Counted from the first letter of the stretch, positions 34,501-46,366 are shown. The stretch is 64,000 bases of DNA from Chondrus crispus (GCF_000350225.1 NW_005178869.1:126558-190557), one strand, 5' to 3'. Notes: generated by a model not told the origin, from the letters alone. Made by a program: numbers and translations.

Positions 34501-35637
34501 ACGAAACGGCTTCGAGCCGGGGTTGAGTTCGATCCGGTGCTGCGTAGCCCGGACTTCCCCGAGATCGCCACTCCGCATACGGGAGTACGGCGTAAGCATG
34601 TCACATACTCGCGTGCGGACATGCGACGGCAGATGTTGGAGGGAGAGAGCATCAAATTCCTGGGGTTCTTCCTTCAACAAAGCCGGGGGGAGCTTCTCCC
34701 CCTTCTCAGATTGGGGCTTGTCCCCTTCTGTAAATTCCGCCGCTAGGAGGGCGTCGAGAGGCATCGCGGTGCGTATCATGGCACGCGGATGAGGGTTAAC
34801 GTACCCCAGTACCTGGTTCTTCGAGAGGCGCTTGGGGGCTGAGGCGAAGTTGGCTACCAAGACCTTGAACTCTCGAAGTGCGGTGATATGCGCGACCCCA
34901 TTCGACAGGGAGACGCAGTGTTTCGCATATAACTGCGGGTTGGGTTCCAATACGGAAAGACCCGTGCGACCGTTGGTCACATGCACCCAGGCTTGCGTCC
35001 CGGGTGGTATGGTGACCGGACGAGAATCCTTGAGTTTGGGGGAAATTCGACCCGGGTCGTTCTCATACTCCTGCTCTGAGGGGAGCAGAGGTGCTTCGGC
35101 TCGACGAGTTGCCGGTTTTCTGACGATGGGGACTTTCGTCCCATTATCGAGCTCGACCACCTTCCGACGTGGATAGATGGCCTCGAAGAACTTGTCGTTA
35201 AAGCCACAGCCCAGGATGACAGGGGCTGCCAGGCGCTCGCACACGATGAACTTGCATTTCATAGTGCAAGTTGCTAGTCGAACAACGAGGGTGATGGACC
35301 CGCTTGTTCTTAACGGCCGCCCATTCGCGTCGGCGATTGTCGGGACTTCCCCCGGTTCGATTAAGCTCTCCCATCCTTTGGGCAGGGTGTCGGCGCGGAC
35401 AAAATTGGAGCCGGCACCCGTGTCCAGGATGGTGAGTTGACGCACCATGATGGAGGTGGTGAGCCCAAGGTCGGCGTAGACCTTGTAATTACGTCGAGAC
35501 AGTGTACAAACTGGAGCGGCGGCCTTGTCACCGGGGGAGCGCCTCCCGTTGTTAAGACGCCACGGTCGGCGGAGCGTCCCCATGCCCGTCGGATCGGGGT
35601 TGGAGAGGCTCGCTTGACGAGCGTGTCTCCACCCCAA
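31545..35637 (-). pseudogene. Gypsy-A pol (protease to integrase), decayed
   Basis: On the minus strand the order is protease (ILDTGAGSNFVRA), reverse transcriptase (LIPKPDRSLRFCVDYR, RMPFRLMNAPATFQ), RNase H (SLYTDASDAQLGCTL) and integrase (HYPAASGHPGGRR, CSDCAK, IAIDILGE, LLSDNGSQFT, NGQVERFNRTL). The RT catalytic motif reads YLHD instead of YLDD, which removes a metal-binding Asp. At least three frame changes (near 34450, 33650 and 33450) and an in-frame TAA at 32842-32844 break it. The chromodomain that should follow is at 15997-16756, beyond Gypsy-B. Confidence 0.88.
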
Positions 35638-35717
35638 GACGCGGATCGCCGGTTTCGGGGGCGGAGGTGACGCGGTGTCCCGCGATGGAATGTCAGCGAT
35701 TTTCAGCTGTGGGTCTC

Positions 35718-37809
35718 CTAGTTTTTCGGAGGTACGGTCTTGCCGCTCGGGGGGCTTGACTTCTCCGAAGCGTAGGGAGACTTCGAGGGCAAGACGGGTG
35801 CGATCAGCCGATTCGCCTCGAAACTGAAGAGGGCTACAGCGCTCAAGTACGCGTCTGCGGGAACACGGGCCTTCTGTGCCGCCGTGAGCTTCTCAAAATT
35901 ATGAGGGACGAGCGACACATCGCGCACCTTCATGCTACAGTCGGGGTTAATGTGATCCCGGACTTTGTAGCAGGTGTAGCAGATGATTTGCAGGGAAGGT
36001 GTATTCATGTCCCGGGTTCCCTCTCGACCGGCCCAACCGGGAGACTTCTCGCGGGGTCTCGGAAGCCGGGGCGGGTCCTTGTAGGGCGGCCGCCGCTCTT
36101 TGTAGAACAAAGAATCCTTGTCGTTGAATGAGGATCCCTTGGTGGGAAATGAGGGTGACCCAGCTGCGGCGGCGAATGGCTCGTCATTGGCGAGGAAGTT
36201 CTCGGCGTCCAGGCCGGTATGATAGCTCGGGGTCAGACCCGCGGTTGTCGATGAGGGCATACTGTCTGCCATCGCCAACACTTGCTTGGCGGCGGGTCTC
36301 GCGAAGTCGACGCGTCCTCTTCCGTCAGCCGTCTGCGGGCGGGAGGCCGCCCCTTGAGCGCGGGCTTCGGCCACCGTGTCTTCGAATGAGGATCGGGGGC
36401 GATTCTCCCTTGCTTGGAGCACCAACGGCTTGATTGCCGGAAGGAGGCCCTCTATGAACAAGGTAGTGCGTTCATAGGGGGAATGGATGTCCCCACACCG
36501 CGCGAGGGCGGTTAACATACGAGTCGCATACTCGGTCTCTACTTCGCCGGGTTTTTGGCGTAAATCCCGGACCACAGAGAGCGCTTGCTCGATCTGAATA
36601 TTCGTAGCATACGTACGAAGCAACCAGTTCACTGCTGCTGGCCACGACGCAATCCCTTGATTGCGTCGGAAATATCCCCTATGGGATTCATACGCCTCCT
36701 TCGCCGGCGGGTTGAGGAGATGCGGCAAGGCCATGAGAGCCATTGCCTCCGACATTTCGGCGTTGTCGAAATTCTCCTTACATGTAGCCAAAAAGCTGAT
36801 GACTTTGATCGGGTCGGACCCGTTAAACTTGTACTCTCCCATTACGACGAGGAGATATTGCACGCGCTTACGCGTCGTGGCGTACACCTTCGCATCGACG
36901 GTGGGGTCGGTATTCACGAGACGGTAAGCTCGATAAGTACACGCGCCGCGGAAGCGGTGGTTGGTCGGTTGCCACACCGTGACACCCTTCGCCTTAGGGC
37001 CGAAGGTCGGTTGTGGTACCGTGAATGCCTCGGCTTCGGAGTCCGAATCGGAGTCGGATTCTGAAGCTGAGGGCGGGGATCCCCCGAGTAACCGGAGAAA
37101 TCCTCCGGTTCAGGTCTGCTTCCGTGGCCGGACTTGTGACGGTGGCCTTCGGTCTTGACCTTCTTGTCGCGGGACGATCTTGGTGACGAGCCTCGTCACC
37201 AAGATCGTAGCGGCCGCTAGGTCCGGGGTTGGATCTCGGTGTTCCTCCATCGTCAGGGGATCGGGGAACGAGATCCTGGCGGCCGTGATAGACGATTTCG
37301 TGACGTCGGCGAACAGTAGATTTTCGTCCAACGGTTGTAACGCATGTAACTGCGGGGTTAGGTCTTGGCTTCGGCGCGGTCGACTCGTCTTGTCTAGCTG
37401 GGACGGATCGTGTTTGCGCCGACTCCAGGGCGAGGTTACGCCGACGGAGGTCGTTGACTTTCTGCGTCAGGCGATCCACCTCCTCCCGTAGAGGAAGGAG
37501 CGTCTTGTCGACGGTGGACCCGATGTCCTTCTGCCATGCTCGAGTTAGAACGCCTTCTAGTGCGGCGAGGGGATCACGTCCCTGTTAGGACTGTACCTCC
37601 GCCTCAGCGGCGATCTTACCAGCAACAAGACTGTCCAACATCTCGCGTATCTTGGCCGTGTGCGAGTTGAGTTTCTCCTTGATTAAGTTGAGAGAGAACT
37701 TCTCGGCTTCACGGAGTCCTTCGCGGCGGTTCTGCGTGATCCACGCCGCGACGGGCGCTGGGACGTCTCTCGGACGAGTGTCATGGGACGACTCGGAGCC
37801 GGTCACCAT
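35718..37809 (-). pseudogene. Gypsy-A gag, interrupted
   Basis: The ATG at 37809 (MVTGSESSHDTRPRD) is followed by a short helical part, then an in-frame TAA at 37585-37587. After it comes a coiled-coil-like stretch (LREEVDRLTQKVNDLRRRN). A frame change near 36990 leads to the capsid part (EYKFNGSDPIKVISFL, WPAAVNWLLRTYATN). A zinc knuckle reads CYTCYKVRDHINPDC, one residue longer than the usual C-x2-C-x4-H-x4-C. Overall similarity to Gypsy-B gag is clear in layout and around the WPxAVxWLLR helix. Confidence 0.82.
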
Positions 37810-37925
37810 GGCGAATACACCTAACGATCGGTGCGTGAGGGAAAAGCGTAGGTAGGGGAGATAGAAAGGGGAAGTAGGTCTGGGAAGAAAGAGGACACTC
37901 GAATGCACGAGAGTATCGACTGTTT

Positions 37926-37941
37926 CTAGGTCGGGAGACCA
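37926..37941 (-). other. Gypsy-A primer-binding site
   Basis: TGGTCTCCCGACCTAG on the minus strand, three bases after the 5' LTR. It is identical to the Gypsy-B site, so both elements use the same primer tRNA. Confidence 0.85.
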
Positions 37942-37944
37942 AAA

Positions 37945-38591
37945 TGTCGTGCACTACAGCCACGTGTGGCGGCTGTAGGCAGAGCGACGCGCGTTTGGAC
38001 GCGTAAGGAAATTCCGGAGACCACCCGGTGGATGACCGGAACCAGGATCCGGGCGCGGCTTGCGCGGTAGAAAAGTAGCAAGGTAGTCAGCAATAAAAGG
38101 GGGAGGAATTAAGGGAAAAACAGAGCTAGTAGGACGGAGAGCACAGTAGTTAACGTAGGTCTCGCGCGGGGTGATCGACGCGCGCGGGGAAGGCAGTTGG
38201 GATTCCAGGGGTGTAGATGGCTCGGTCGGTATGGGCGAGCCAGTACCGAGTCGAGGCTACAACCTGGAATCCAGAAACCAAGGTAAAAGACCCGAGGCTT
38301 CGTGCCTCTTTACTTTGAGTATCGGGTTGACTATATAGTCCCCCGTCGCCGTAATGGCGAAGCTAAATTATACTGTAGATTAGAATAACTAGGGAAGAAC
38401 GGGTGTAGCCCCGAGTGGACCAAGTACAGCCCCCATAGGCCCTATGGGATGCGGAGGGATTACACGTGTCCACGGGGAGGTCCGGTAGAGCGGCAGGGGA
38501 GTCCACGGGTACCCGTGGTACACGTGGTAGCAGCGAGCGCGATTTTGGCCTCTAGGGACAGCTGTCCCGCTACATAGCATAGTGCACTACA
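37945..38591 (-). repeat. Gypsy-A 5' LTR, intact (647 bp)
   Basis: The minus strand runs from TGTAGTGCACTATG to TGCACGACA. Its plus-strand sequence is the reference for the split copy at 5340-5749 plus 12645-12881. The bases after it, CCATC (38592-38596), match those before 5340. Confidence 0.95.
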
Positions 38592-40120
38592 CCATCGCTT
38601 ACGACAGTGGTGAGCCTGCCCACACTCGGAAATTGGGTGTGCACAAAAGCCCATGCGCGAGTCCAAGTGTCCTCACTCTCGTTGCCGCTAATGTAGATTT
38701 ATGCCATAGGCAAGACATTAAAGTCCGCGCTGATCCCAACGACAGTGAACACTTGGTACGCTTCGAGATTCCGCGTTCCAAAACACGCATCTGCTTCAAT
38801 AACGGCCAGCAAGTTCGAGGCTTGCCCCTTCGTGAACGCGAACGCGAACGCGATGAAGTTGACATACAATCGGCCAGGCGCTCCAATCAGTTGGAACATT
38901 TTCGCGTGAGTATCCAGGAAATGTTTCCTCGAATATACCCACGGTATGATATCCGATTTGTGAGCTGCTGTACGGTGTGCTGCAGGAACTCTGGAGGCCT
39001 TCTTGCGCAGGCGATCATGTTCTGCTTTCCGTACAGACAATTCAACGGCTTTCATACCGCTTCCACCGAAGGTGGTATACTCCAAGGTGTGGCCGAGCGC
39101 TCTCATCTCCGCTTGCAAGACCGGTAGCATAGACATGTTGTCATCAGGGACGCCATTCGCCAGGACGTAGCTGATCCTTCGCACTCTAGACCACTGGTCC
39201 GGTGGTATGTGCGAGGAAAATCTCACGAATGGGGTAAAGTAGGCGACCAGCGCTGCTTTAGAAATGGCGGGGTTTCTCTTAATAAGGTCTCTGCAGTGGT
39301 AGGCGAGAATTTGATCCGAATATGCCGTCCGCGGTGGACCTTCACGCCACCCTTGCTCCTGGGTGCCATTTGCAGTAGTTGGTGAGTCACCCATCTCCCC
39401 AGAGATGACGCACCGGCGGACTAGCCAGGTCTGCATCTTCATATCGAATGAGGCTGTGATCAAAAAGCCTGTCGTATCATTCACATTGTGACGAGACTGT
39501 GCTACCGCCCTGACCTCGAAGCGTGTATTAATCGGAAAGCGAAGCGTCAATGCGAAATATTCGGCGACTTCTCGACAACGATGAAGGATCTCGGCTTTGG
39601 ACAAGAAGTGATCGCCAGACTGAATGTAATGGACAGCTCCACCTCTGGATGAGTTTACCGTAGAAAGGGCGCGGATCGGAAACCTCGAGTCCGCATCACC
39701 ATTCGCAGCTGCGACATACTCAGCGCGCTTGGTTTGGTACTTTGCCTGCGACTCTCGATTGAGGGCCTTTCGATGCCAAGCAAGCTTGGCCTTCGCACTT
39801 GTCGGGCTAAGGCCCGAAGTAGCACATGGCGCAGGTTTTGGGGCGGAACGTGCAGCGCCAGACTCGTCATCAGATTCCTGAGATTGCGTGAGTTCGACCT
39901 CGAGTTCTGCAAGGTCTTCGTCCTCAAGCTCCGGGAGACCTTTATTCTCGAGCTCGAGGGGTTCTTGCTCATCGGGCTGTAGGAGGTCTTCGTTGTCTTG
40001 AGAACCGCTGTGCTGAGACCTCCAGAATTCTATGGCGGGCGAGGCGCGACCCAGAGCGCGGGAGGAAGCAGTGGGGCGGGACCTCGGGGCTACGCCGGCA
40101 CCGGAGGGCGTCCTGTCCAT
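38592..40120 (-). pseudogene. MULE transposase, N-terminal part
   Basis: The ATG at 40120 (MDRTPSGAG) starts a frame with an acidic, Glu-rich N-terminus. A DNA-binding-like region follows (HFLSKAEILHRCREVAEYF), then a conserved MULE core with IEADACFGTRNLEAYQVF, which should contain the first catalytic Asp (DACFGT). A TAA at 38699-38701 interrupts the frame, and coding similarity continues (GNESEDTW) to VVSDG at the Gypsy-A boundary. The next codons are at 5339. The gene therefore carried a nonsense mutation and was cut at the second catalytic Asp. Confidence 0.85.
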
Positions 40121-40689
40121 TGACGAAGGAGGCACAGGGGCCCAAAGAGGTCAAGACTCGTGAATGGCCAAGGTAGGGCGCTGTCGGGTGCGACACACTG
40201 GTAAGGATGGGTATCGACGGTGGTGGTGAATGTCCGCCGACGACAGGAATATTCTTGCATGCATTTCGCAACAAAATGCCGAAATATTCGCCTCTTCGTA
40301 TTGTCACCGCCAGGTTTGGTGTACCGATTACCGATGAAGTCCGAAAATGGACCGCAGCCGCCAATTCATTTCGCTATGTGTATCGTTTCGAAAATTTTGA
40401 GAGTTGAAATGCACTGTTTGCAGTGAAAATCCAGGATGTGTGACACCGAGTTCCATTAAAATTGTGATGTGTACTGCTATCCCAGAAATTATGGTGTGCT
40501 GACGACCGAAAAAGACTAAAATGTAAATTGTGTGCAGTGATTCGCTTTCATGTTGAGGATTACGTTGACTCATTGCCATTGCATGAAATATGCGGACCTC
40601 CTGCCAATACGATTTGACATATCGACCACTTTTTCTTATATTCTGATGTCATAACAATGAAAGTCCTTAATCTCTCTTCGTATTCTACC
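40121..40689. other. Noncoding, between MULE and a Tc1 terminus
   Basis: No gene is supported. This may hold the 5' end of the MULE and the body of an internally deleted Tc1 relative whose terminus follows. Confidence 0.35.
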
Positions 40690-40931
40690 AAATGATATGA
40701 AAGATGTCATGTGTGCCACCATTTCCCAAATATGTCTTATATATATTACCACCTGTCAATTTGAGTTTGGACTGTAATGCAAAATATTGGCCGTACTGTA
40801 TAAGACCGTTTACAGATTCGTTTTTCCCGGTCCATTTCTGAGGGGCTACAAAGCTCTTTTTTAAAAACGCGCTTTTCTCTGTCCAGCAATGCCCGTTTTT
40901 CGGGGGTGCCTTATAATTTTTCCACCACTGT
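40690..40931. repeat. Terminus of a second Tc1/mariner relative
   Basis: Read in reverse complement from 40931, the sequence CAACAGTGGTGG, AAAAATTATAAGG and GCATTGCTGGACAGAGAAA matches the terminus at 1478-1650 over about 150 bp. It abuts the copia 5' LTR directly, and the shared TGTA at the joint makes the exact boundary ambiguous. No transposase remains. Confidence 0.65.
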
Positions 40932-41697
40932 TGTAATCTGATCAGTGTGAAATGAGACCATAGAGACTTTGACACTTGTTAGAATTGGATCCATGGGGTG
41001 ACAGCCCCTGTTCACAACAAGCCCTGCCAAAAGGGTATCTTCGAGTGAGCAAGCATGAGAACGGCTCATCGTTTGATAAGCAATTGGTTGTTGGTAAGAC
41101 GCACTTACCAACACAAGCAAGCAGAAACGCAGACCCAGGGAGCAGTGAGCACCACCGCGCCAAGGGTCACAGGGAAAGAGGCAACAGCAACACCTTGCAC
41201 AGAAGGGGGAAGCTAAGGCAATGCATGTGGATATAGAGTACCTCAGACGAGCGCGACAGTCTGAGAAGCAAGCGCAATTGTTCTCATTGCAAGAGAACGG
41301 CAAAAGGGCACACGGCCCAATTCGAGATGGACGAGGGTGGGGCAGACAGCTAATTCCGATACGTGCAATCCGATATGTGCAACATGTATCTACAACCACG
41401 GAATTAGAGCAGCAAAGCAGTAGAACAGTACCGGCGTTCGAGCGAAAAGCGGATACTTAAGAAAGAGGAATGAGCAGTAAAAAGAGGATAGAGGGAGGAG
41501 CAAGCCCCAGCAATTAGTGCTGACCAATCTTTGCCATCCTTACCCTTCGGCCGCTACGCTCTCTTCATCAGAAGAGTGTCCTCTACCTACTACGCCCGTT
41601 GCGTCGGATACCGTGTTGACACCTCTACACATTTCCTTGCTCGATACGTTGCACTGAATTCCACTGTAACCAGCTCGCCATGACCCATAATTTGACA
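40932..41697 (+). repeat. Copia 5' LTR
   Basis: It starts TGTAATCTGATCAG and ends CATAATTTGACA. An ATG at 41680, inside the LTR end, is in frame with gag. Confidence 0.93.
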
Positions 41698-42936
41698 GTT
41701 ATGGGCCCAGACGCTAACTTTTCAAATCGATCACTTATCGAACCTCCAAAACGGACGCATGAGACAGATAAATACCAGTGGCGGCTGGATGTGAAGACAT
41801 GGTGTCAAATCGTGAAACACTATGCGAAAGGTGGCGATAACAGAGCAAAAGGTATGCTTAGCGCTTTGGGGCTCACTTTGTACTATTCTCTCGAGCAAGA
41901 CCAGCGAAACATTTTGGATAACGCCGTACAACGAAACCAGATATCCCTCAACCTCGACGATGACGATGAAGATATGAGTGTGGCCAATATGGCCAAGGAG
42001 CAATTTAAGCTTATAAACGAAATCGTGCAGATCATCGCAAAAGACAGTCCGACTGATGGCATTCGACGCTTGGTAGGGATCTCCCAGAGCATCTACAAAT
42101 GCATCAGGACCAAGGGAGAAAAAACGCACGCGTTCGCAAGGAAGTTCCAAGGGCTCGCCAAGCGTTACTTGAACATGTGCAGTTCCTCCCAAGGCATGCA
42201 AGAAAGCCAAAATTTTGCCATTTTGCTTCTTGAGAACGCGAAGCTCCCGTCAGCAACCTTCAACAACATTGTCACCCAGCTCGTGACAAAATCGAGCAGC
42301 AGAAATGAGCAGCCCCCGGAGAATACCGTCAACGTTCCCGTATCGATATTCACAGAAATGCTGGAGAAGGCTGAGACAGCCTCGACAGCCCTTTCGGCAT
42401 GGGAAGCCGCAGATGGGCCTACAGTGCTCAACCAGAATATCCAGATGGTCATCGACCAAACCCGCAATATGGTTGGGACAGTGCGAAATACAGCTTCCGA
42501 TCTGCGCAGAAGATCTATCAACTCGAGCAACCTGGGCCACTCCACACATGGCATCACGCTTGATGATGCCGTCGATGCGCTATGTGACATAAAAGCCGAT
42601 GAAGATATTGAGAGTGGAAAGCCTCGTATTCGGGACGTTGAGTACAAGGCTGAATCATACTCGCAGAAGAAAGGGACGATGATGGGTAAGCGTAAAGAAT
42701 ACCAGGGCGCAGGGCCGTCCAACATAAAAAAGTACAAACCGTACATTCCGGCGGGTACAGGCAAAAAGAAGGACAGCGTTTGTCATGCTTGCAAGAAGGT
42801 AGGTCACTGGAAGGGCGACTTTGTGTGTGAAGAACATCCCATACAGCAGCAGTGGGCGGAGAGCAATGCGAAGAAGGCTCAGGAAACCAACGACAAGAAC
42901 GTCACAACCAACCAATCTGCAGCGTATTTTCAATGA
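41680..42936 (+). CDS. Copia gag
   Basis: This is a 418-codon ORF, uninterrupted. It can start at the ATG in the LTR (41680) or at the ATG within the primer-binding site (41701). The body is helical with a UBN2-like gag core (YQWRLDVKTWCQIVKHYAKG near the start). A zinc-knuckle-like CHACKKVGHWKGDFVC near the C-terminus has two extra residues compared with C-x2-C-x4-H-x4-C. The TGA stop at 42934-42936 overlaps ATG codons of the next frame. Confidence 0.85.
   Translation: MTHNLTVMGPDANFSNRSLIEPPKRTHETDKYQWRLDVKTWCQIVKHYAKGGDNRAKGMLSALGLTLYYSLEQDQRNILDNAVQRNQISLNLDDDDEDMSVANMAKEQFKLINEIVQIIAKDSPTDGIRRLVGISQSIYKCIRTKGEKTHAFARKFQGLAKRYLNMCSSSQGMQESQNFAILLLENAKLPSATFNNIVTQLVTKSSSRNEQPPENTVNVPVSIFTEMLEKAETASTALSAWEAADGPTVLNQNIQMVIDQTRNMVGTVRNTASDLRRRSINSSNLGHSTHGITLDDAVDALCDIKADEDIESGKPRIRDVEYKAESYSQKKGTMMGKRKEYQGAGPSNIKKYKPYIPAGTGKKKDSVCHACKKVGHWKGDFVCEEHPIQQQWAESNAKKAQETNDKNVTTNQSAAYFQ
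41698..41710 (+). other. Copia primer-binding site (initiator tRNA-Met anticodon arm)
   Basis: GTTATGGGCCCAG directly follows the LTR. It is complementary to the anticodon stem-loop of eukaryotic initiator tRNA-Met (CUGGGCCCAUAAC), the same internal-cleavage priming known from Drosophila copia. The ATG at 41701 inside the site is in frame with gag. Confidence 0.8.
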
Positions 42937-43484
42937 TGGGATCCGTTAAGCTCCAAACCGATCCCAATCCCATAATCGACGAAGGAGCTCCTTCTTCTAC
43001 AGGCGGCATATTCAACGCTGCTACACTCTGTGACTTGCTCGGGATCCCGCTTATACTTGTTGCACCACGAGAGTATTATGAACACGGATGGGGCGACGAC
43101 TGCCATGACGCAAGGCCAATCGTAGCAACCTGGACATTGACAATCATGGACCAACACAGTAAACCCGTGGCCCTCACCTTCGACCTTGTACGAGGTGAAT
43201 CACCACTCATAGTCGGACTTGATGTCATGCAGCATGCCGACGTCATCAACACAAAAATACCGAGGCACATCAGATTTCGGCGTCCTACCGACACAAGGTC
43301 ATTCTCGCTGCTCACATACATTGAGTATGAACACAAACACAGCAAGACTAAGAGACTAAGACTCGAAATCATCCCTCATAAACAGTCCTCCGTCGCAGCA
43401 CTCATGGCAAATATCAGCAACTTGGGGAAGCGTACACCTCTCGCCTTCTCAAAAAATCCATCGCTATACTCACGCCCCAGCTGA
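42933..43484 (+). CDS. Copia protease
   Basis: This frame starts with ATGATG overlapping the gag stop (AATGATGG). It encodes an aspartic-protease-like protein with the active-site motif IIDEGAPSSTGG, DEGA in place of the usual D-S/T-G-A, and a flap/ILG-like SPLIVGLDVMQHA. The frame closes at 43484, just inside the integrase zinc finger, after a run of six A near 43450. Whether a fusion is made by frameshifting or the run is an error cannot be told. Confidence 0.75.
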   Translation: MMGSVKLQTDPNPIIDEGAPSSTGGIFNAATLCDLLGIPLILVAPREYYEHGWGDDCHDARPIVATWTLTIMDQHSKPVALTFDLVRGESPLIVGLDVMQHADVINTKIPRHIRFRRPTDTRSFSLLTYIEYEHKHSKTKRLRLEIIPHKQSSVAALMANISNLGKRTPLAFSKNPSLYSRPS

Positions 43485-46323
43485 AGAGATCAAAAGCATA
43501 TGCAAAACCGCAGGCATACTCGACAGCCAACTGGCAAACGCAATCGATGTCGTGGATAGCGAATGTGAAGTATGTACGAAGAACGGGCGACCGGCAAGCA
43601 CCCGCAAAGTCTCACTGACTTATGTTAACGCCGCCTTCAACCAAGAAGTACAAACAGACTTCATGCACTGCAACATAAAAGATGTCAAATACACGCTCAT
43701 TAACATGACAGACCGCGGAACGGGTTGTTCTGAAACGCGAATTGTAACAAACCAATCCGTTCACACGATGCAACGATATGTGGAACAGTTCTGGATTTGC
43801 GTACACGGAGCACCGCAAGCCATCTCAGCGGACGACGCATACGATAAGCCAGCTTTTCATAAGTTGTTGAAACAGTATGGCATCACGTACAAGTCACGGC
43901 CGTCACGCCGCCACAACAAGCTGGGAACCGTTGAGCGAAAAAACGGAACGATCAAGGCAATCATTCGCAAGCTGGACAGCGACATCACCGACGCTGACGC
44001 TGAAACAATCGTCTCCAGGGAAGTGTTTCTTTCAAACCTCTTCTCCGGTTCGAGGACGCTTAGCTCGTTTCAACTCGCAAAAGGGTATTCGCCTTCCATT
44101 CTTGGAATGCCCAGCTCTCGAGTCACACCGGAGCTGCTCGACGCTCACAAGGAACAAGCCGCAACTCGCGCTCTGCAAACTTTGCTCAACAGTAAAAACA
44201 ATAGAACCCTACCAAGCCAAATCCTAAAAACGGGGGACCCAATCTGGGTGTATTACGAGACCTCCAGCAAATCGAAGAAAAACGAATGGGTCAAAGCCAC
44301 GGTTATCGAGGCCCAACAGCATCGAGTTCTCGCAAGACGATCAACGAAAGGTCCGCCTATGAGGATCGCGTACGAAGACGTCCGCATGGCTCCAAAGAGC
44401 CAGCTCACGCAAGACCTGATGTCTCGCTCTTTGGAAGACGAACTGGCCACAGAAGACGACTGTGAAATTCACGCGAATGCCATACTCCCAGAAGCAATAT
44501 CGGGAAAATGCGTCTCATCGGACAGGGGGGAGAATAAAGAAAGGCCACCGCATGAAGTGTCCGACGTACGCACATCTCCGACCCTGCTCGCTGATAGCAA
44601 ACCACCGCAAGCGGAAAACCCCGCAGCCGACATTGGCAAGTTGAGGGTGACAGGATCACTTCCAAGAAATACGACGCTCACATCCGATCGCGCGAGAGTC
44701 ATACAGAGCATCTACAAAACAATTGGAAAAGACTAAGTCAGCCACAAACGTCTGGAATCCGCGCCGTCCTGGATAGTGCGAGAAGCCTTCGAGAAGGAAC
44801 ACTCCTCCAATTGGAGGGATGCATACGAGGAGGTGGACGAGTCAGAGGTGCCACGAGACGCCAACGTAATCTCTTCCCACGTTGTGTACAAGGTCAAAAG
44901 CAACGAAGATGGATCGCAAGTCCTTAAAGCCAGGATAGTGCCACACGGAAATCGAGACGACGAAAAAGATAAGATCAGGAAAGACTCCTCCGCCGCACAG
45001 TTCGACGTCATAAGAATTCTTCTTGCCATAACCACGTTCCTTGAGATGAGGCTAGCCATGGCCGACGTCAGCGGAGCCTACCTTCAGAGCGGACCAATCA
45101 CGCGACAGATTTACGTACGGCCACCAAGAGAATGGAATGGCACCCGCGGTAAGCTCTGGAGATTGGTAAAGTTACCATACGGAATTGTGGAGGCTGGGAG
45201 ACAATGGGCGAAGACAGTTGAATAGTGGATGACTATGAAAGCGGGTCTAGAGCGTGTGCCCGGGCTGAACCAGATATATGTACTCAGAAACAGCCTGGGA
45301 CAGATATCAATGGAAGTTGCAAAAGTCACCGACGACTTCATATGCTGCGGCGCAGTAGCCGTGATAACGGAATTTGTGGAAAAATTGAAGAAAAGATTCG
45401 ACGTCGGTAAGGTCATCATCAACAGTAAGTTCTTCTTTAACGGTTGTGAAATTGACCAGGACGCAAGTGGGTCGATTCGGATGTCCATGCACGGATACAT
45501 GAAACAGCTGCAGGAGATACCCATTTCCAGGGAAAGACGTAAGCAACCCGGAGATAATGCAACCGATCGTGAGATTACACAATTCCTAAGTCTCGCTGGT
45601 ACTCTGTTATGGCTCGGAAAAGGTGTCTTACCGCCGGCTGCTTATGCTAGCTCCAACATGCAACAAAAATTGTCCCTCCTCAAAGTCGGACATATCGTAG
45701 AGGCGAATGAGACAGTGAGGGATATTAGGAAGTTGGACCCCACCATCGTGTATCACATTCCTGGTAATGTCTCCAACGCTATTCTATCGACATTTTCGGA
45801 CGCGTCGTTCAACATCACCGCTCGCAAATCGTATGGGCAAACCGGGTTAGTATCAGGTGTACGAACAACGATGCAAGATGGATCGGAACTCTTCCACGTA
45901 CTGGACTGGGCGAGCACAAAGCAAAGGCGGATAAGCCATTCTAGTTATGGAGCCGAGATCCTGGCCTGTGCAGAAGGTGATGATCGTGGCTTCTACCTGA
46001 AGATGGGAATCAACTCATTGTTTCCAAAGATCAGGATGCGCAATGAGATCCTTGTCGATTCAATGGGGCTATTCGATACAATCACAACCCTTCACGAAGG
46101 AAACGAGTACAGGCTAAGGCAGACCGTGCAACGGATCCGGGACAGCTTCGAGGCAGCAGATGTCAACGTCGTCAGGTGGATACCTGGTACGCAAAACATT
46201 GCCGACGCCTTAACCAAGAGGAACTTCACCTTGTGGAAACTCCTCAATAATATCTGCACCACTGGAAAAATTGACCCACAACTTCTGAAGGGGCAAGCAT
46301 TAGATAGCGCTGATTGGCAGTGA
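43485..46323 (+). pseudogene. Copia integrase, reverse transcriptase and RNase H, interrupted
   Basis: This frame is the gag frame again. The integrase zinc site is H-x3-H (HRYTH, starting upstream of the protease stop) and CEVC. The core has an Asp in QTDFMHCN, a second Asp in ISADDAYDKPAF, where copia has SDNG, and the Glu in KLGTVERKNGTIK. RT follows with MADVSGAYLQSG, KLPYGIVEAGRQW and TDDFICCG (YVDD in most copia). RNase H has FSDASFNITARKSYG, ILVDSMGLFDTI and NIADALTKRNF. Stops are a TAA at 44734-44736 between integrase and RT and a TAG at 45223-45225 within RT. Confidence 0.85.
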
Positions 46324-46366
46324 TGATGTTAAGTCACTTCGAATGTATTCAAGTGACTGGGGGGTA

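Noticed and set aside
40911..41399. Cys-rich minus-strand ORF in the copia LTR (also 46349-46834)
   Set aside because: It is an LTR shadow present in both LTRs; the Cys pattern is irregular and no family is known.
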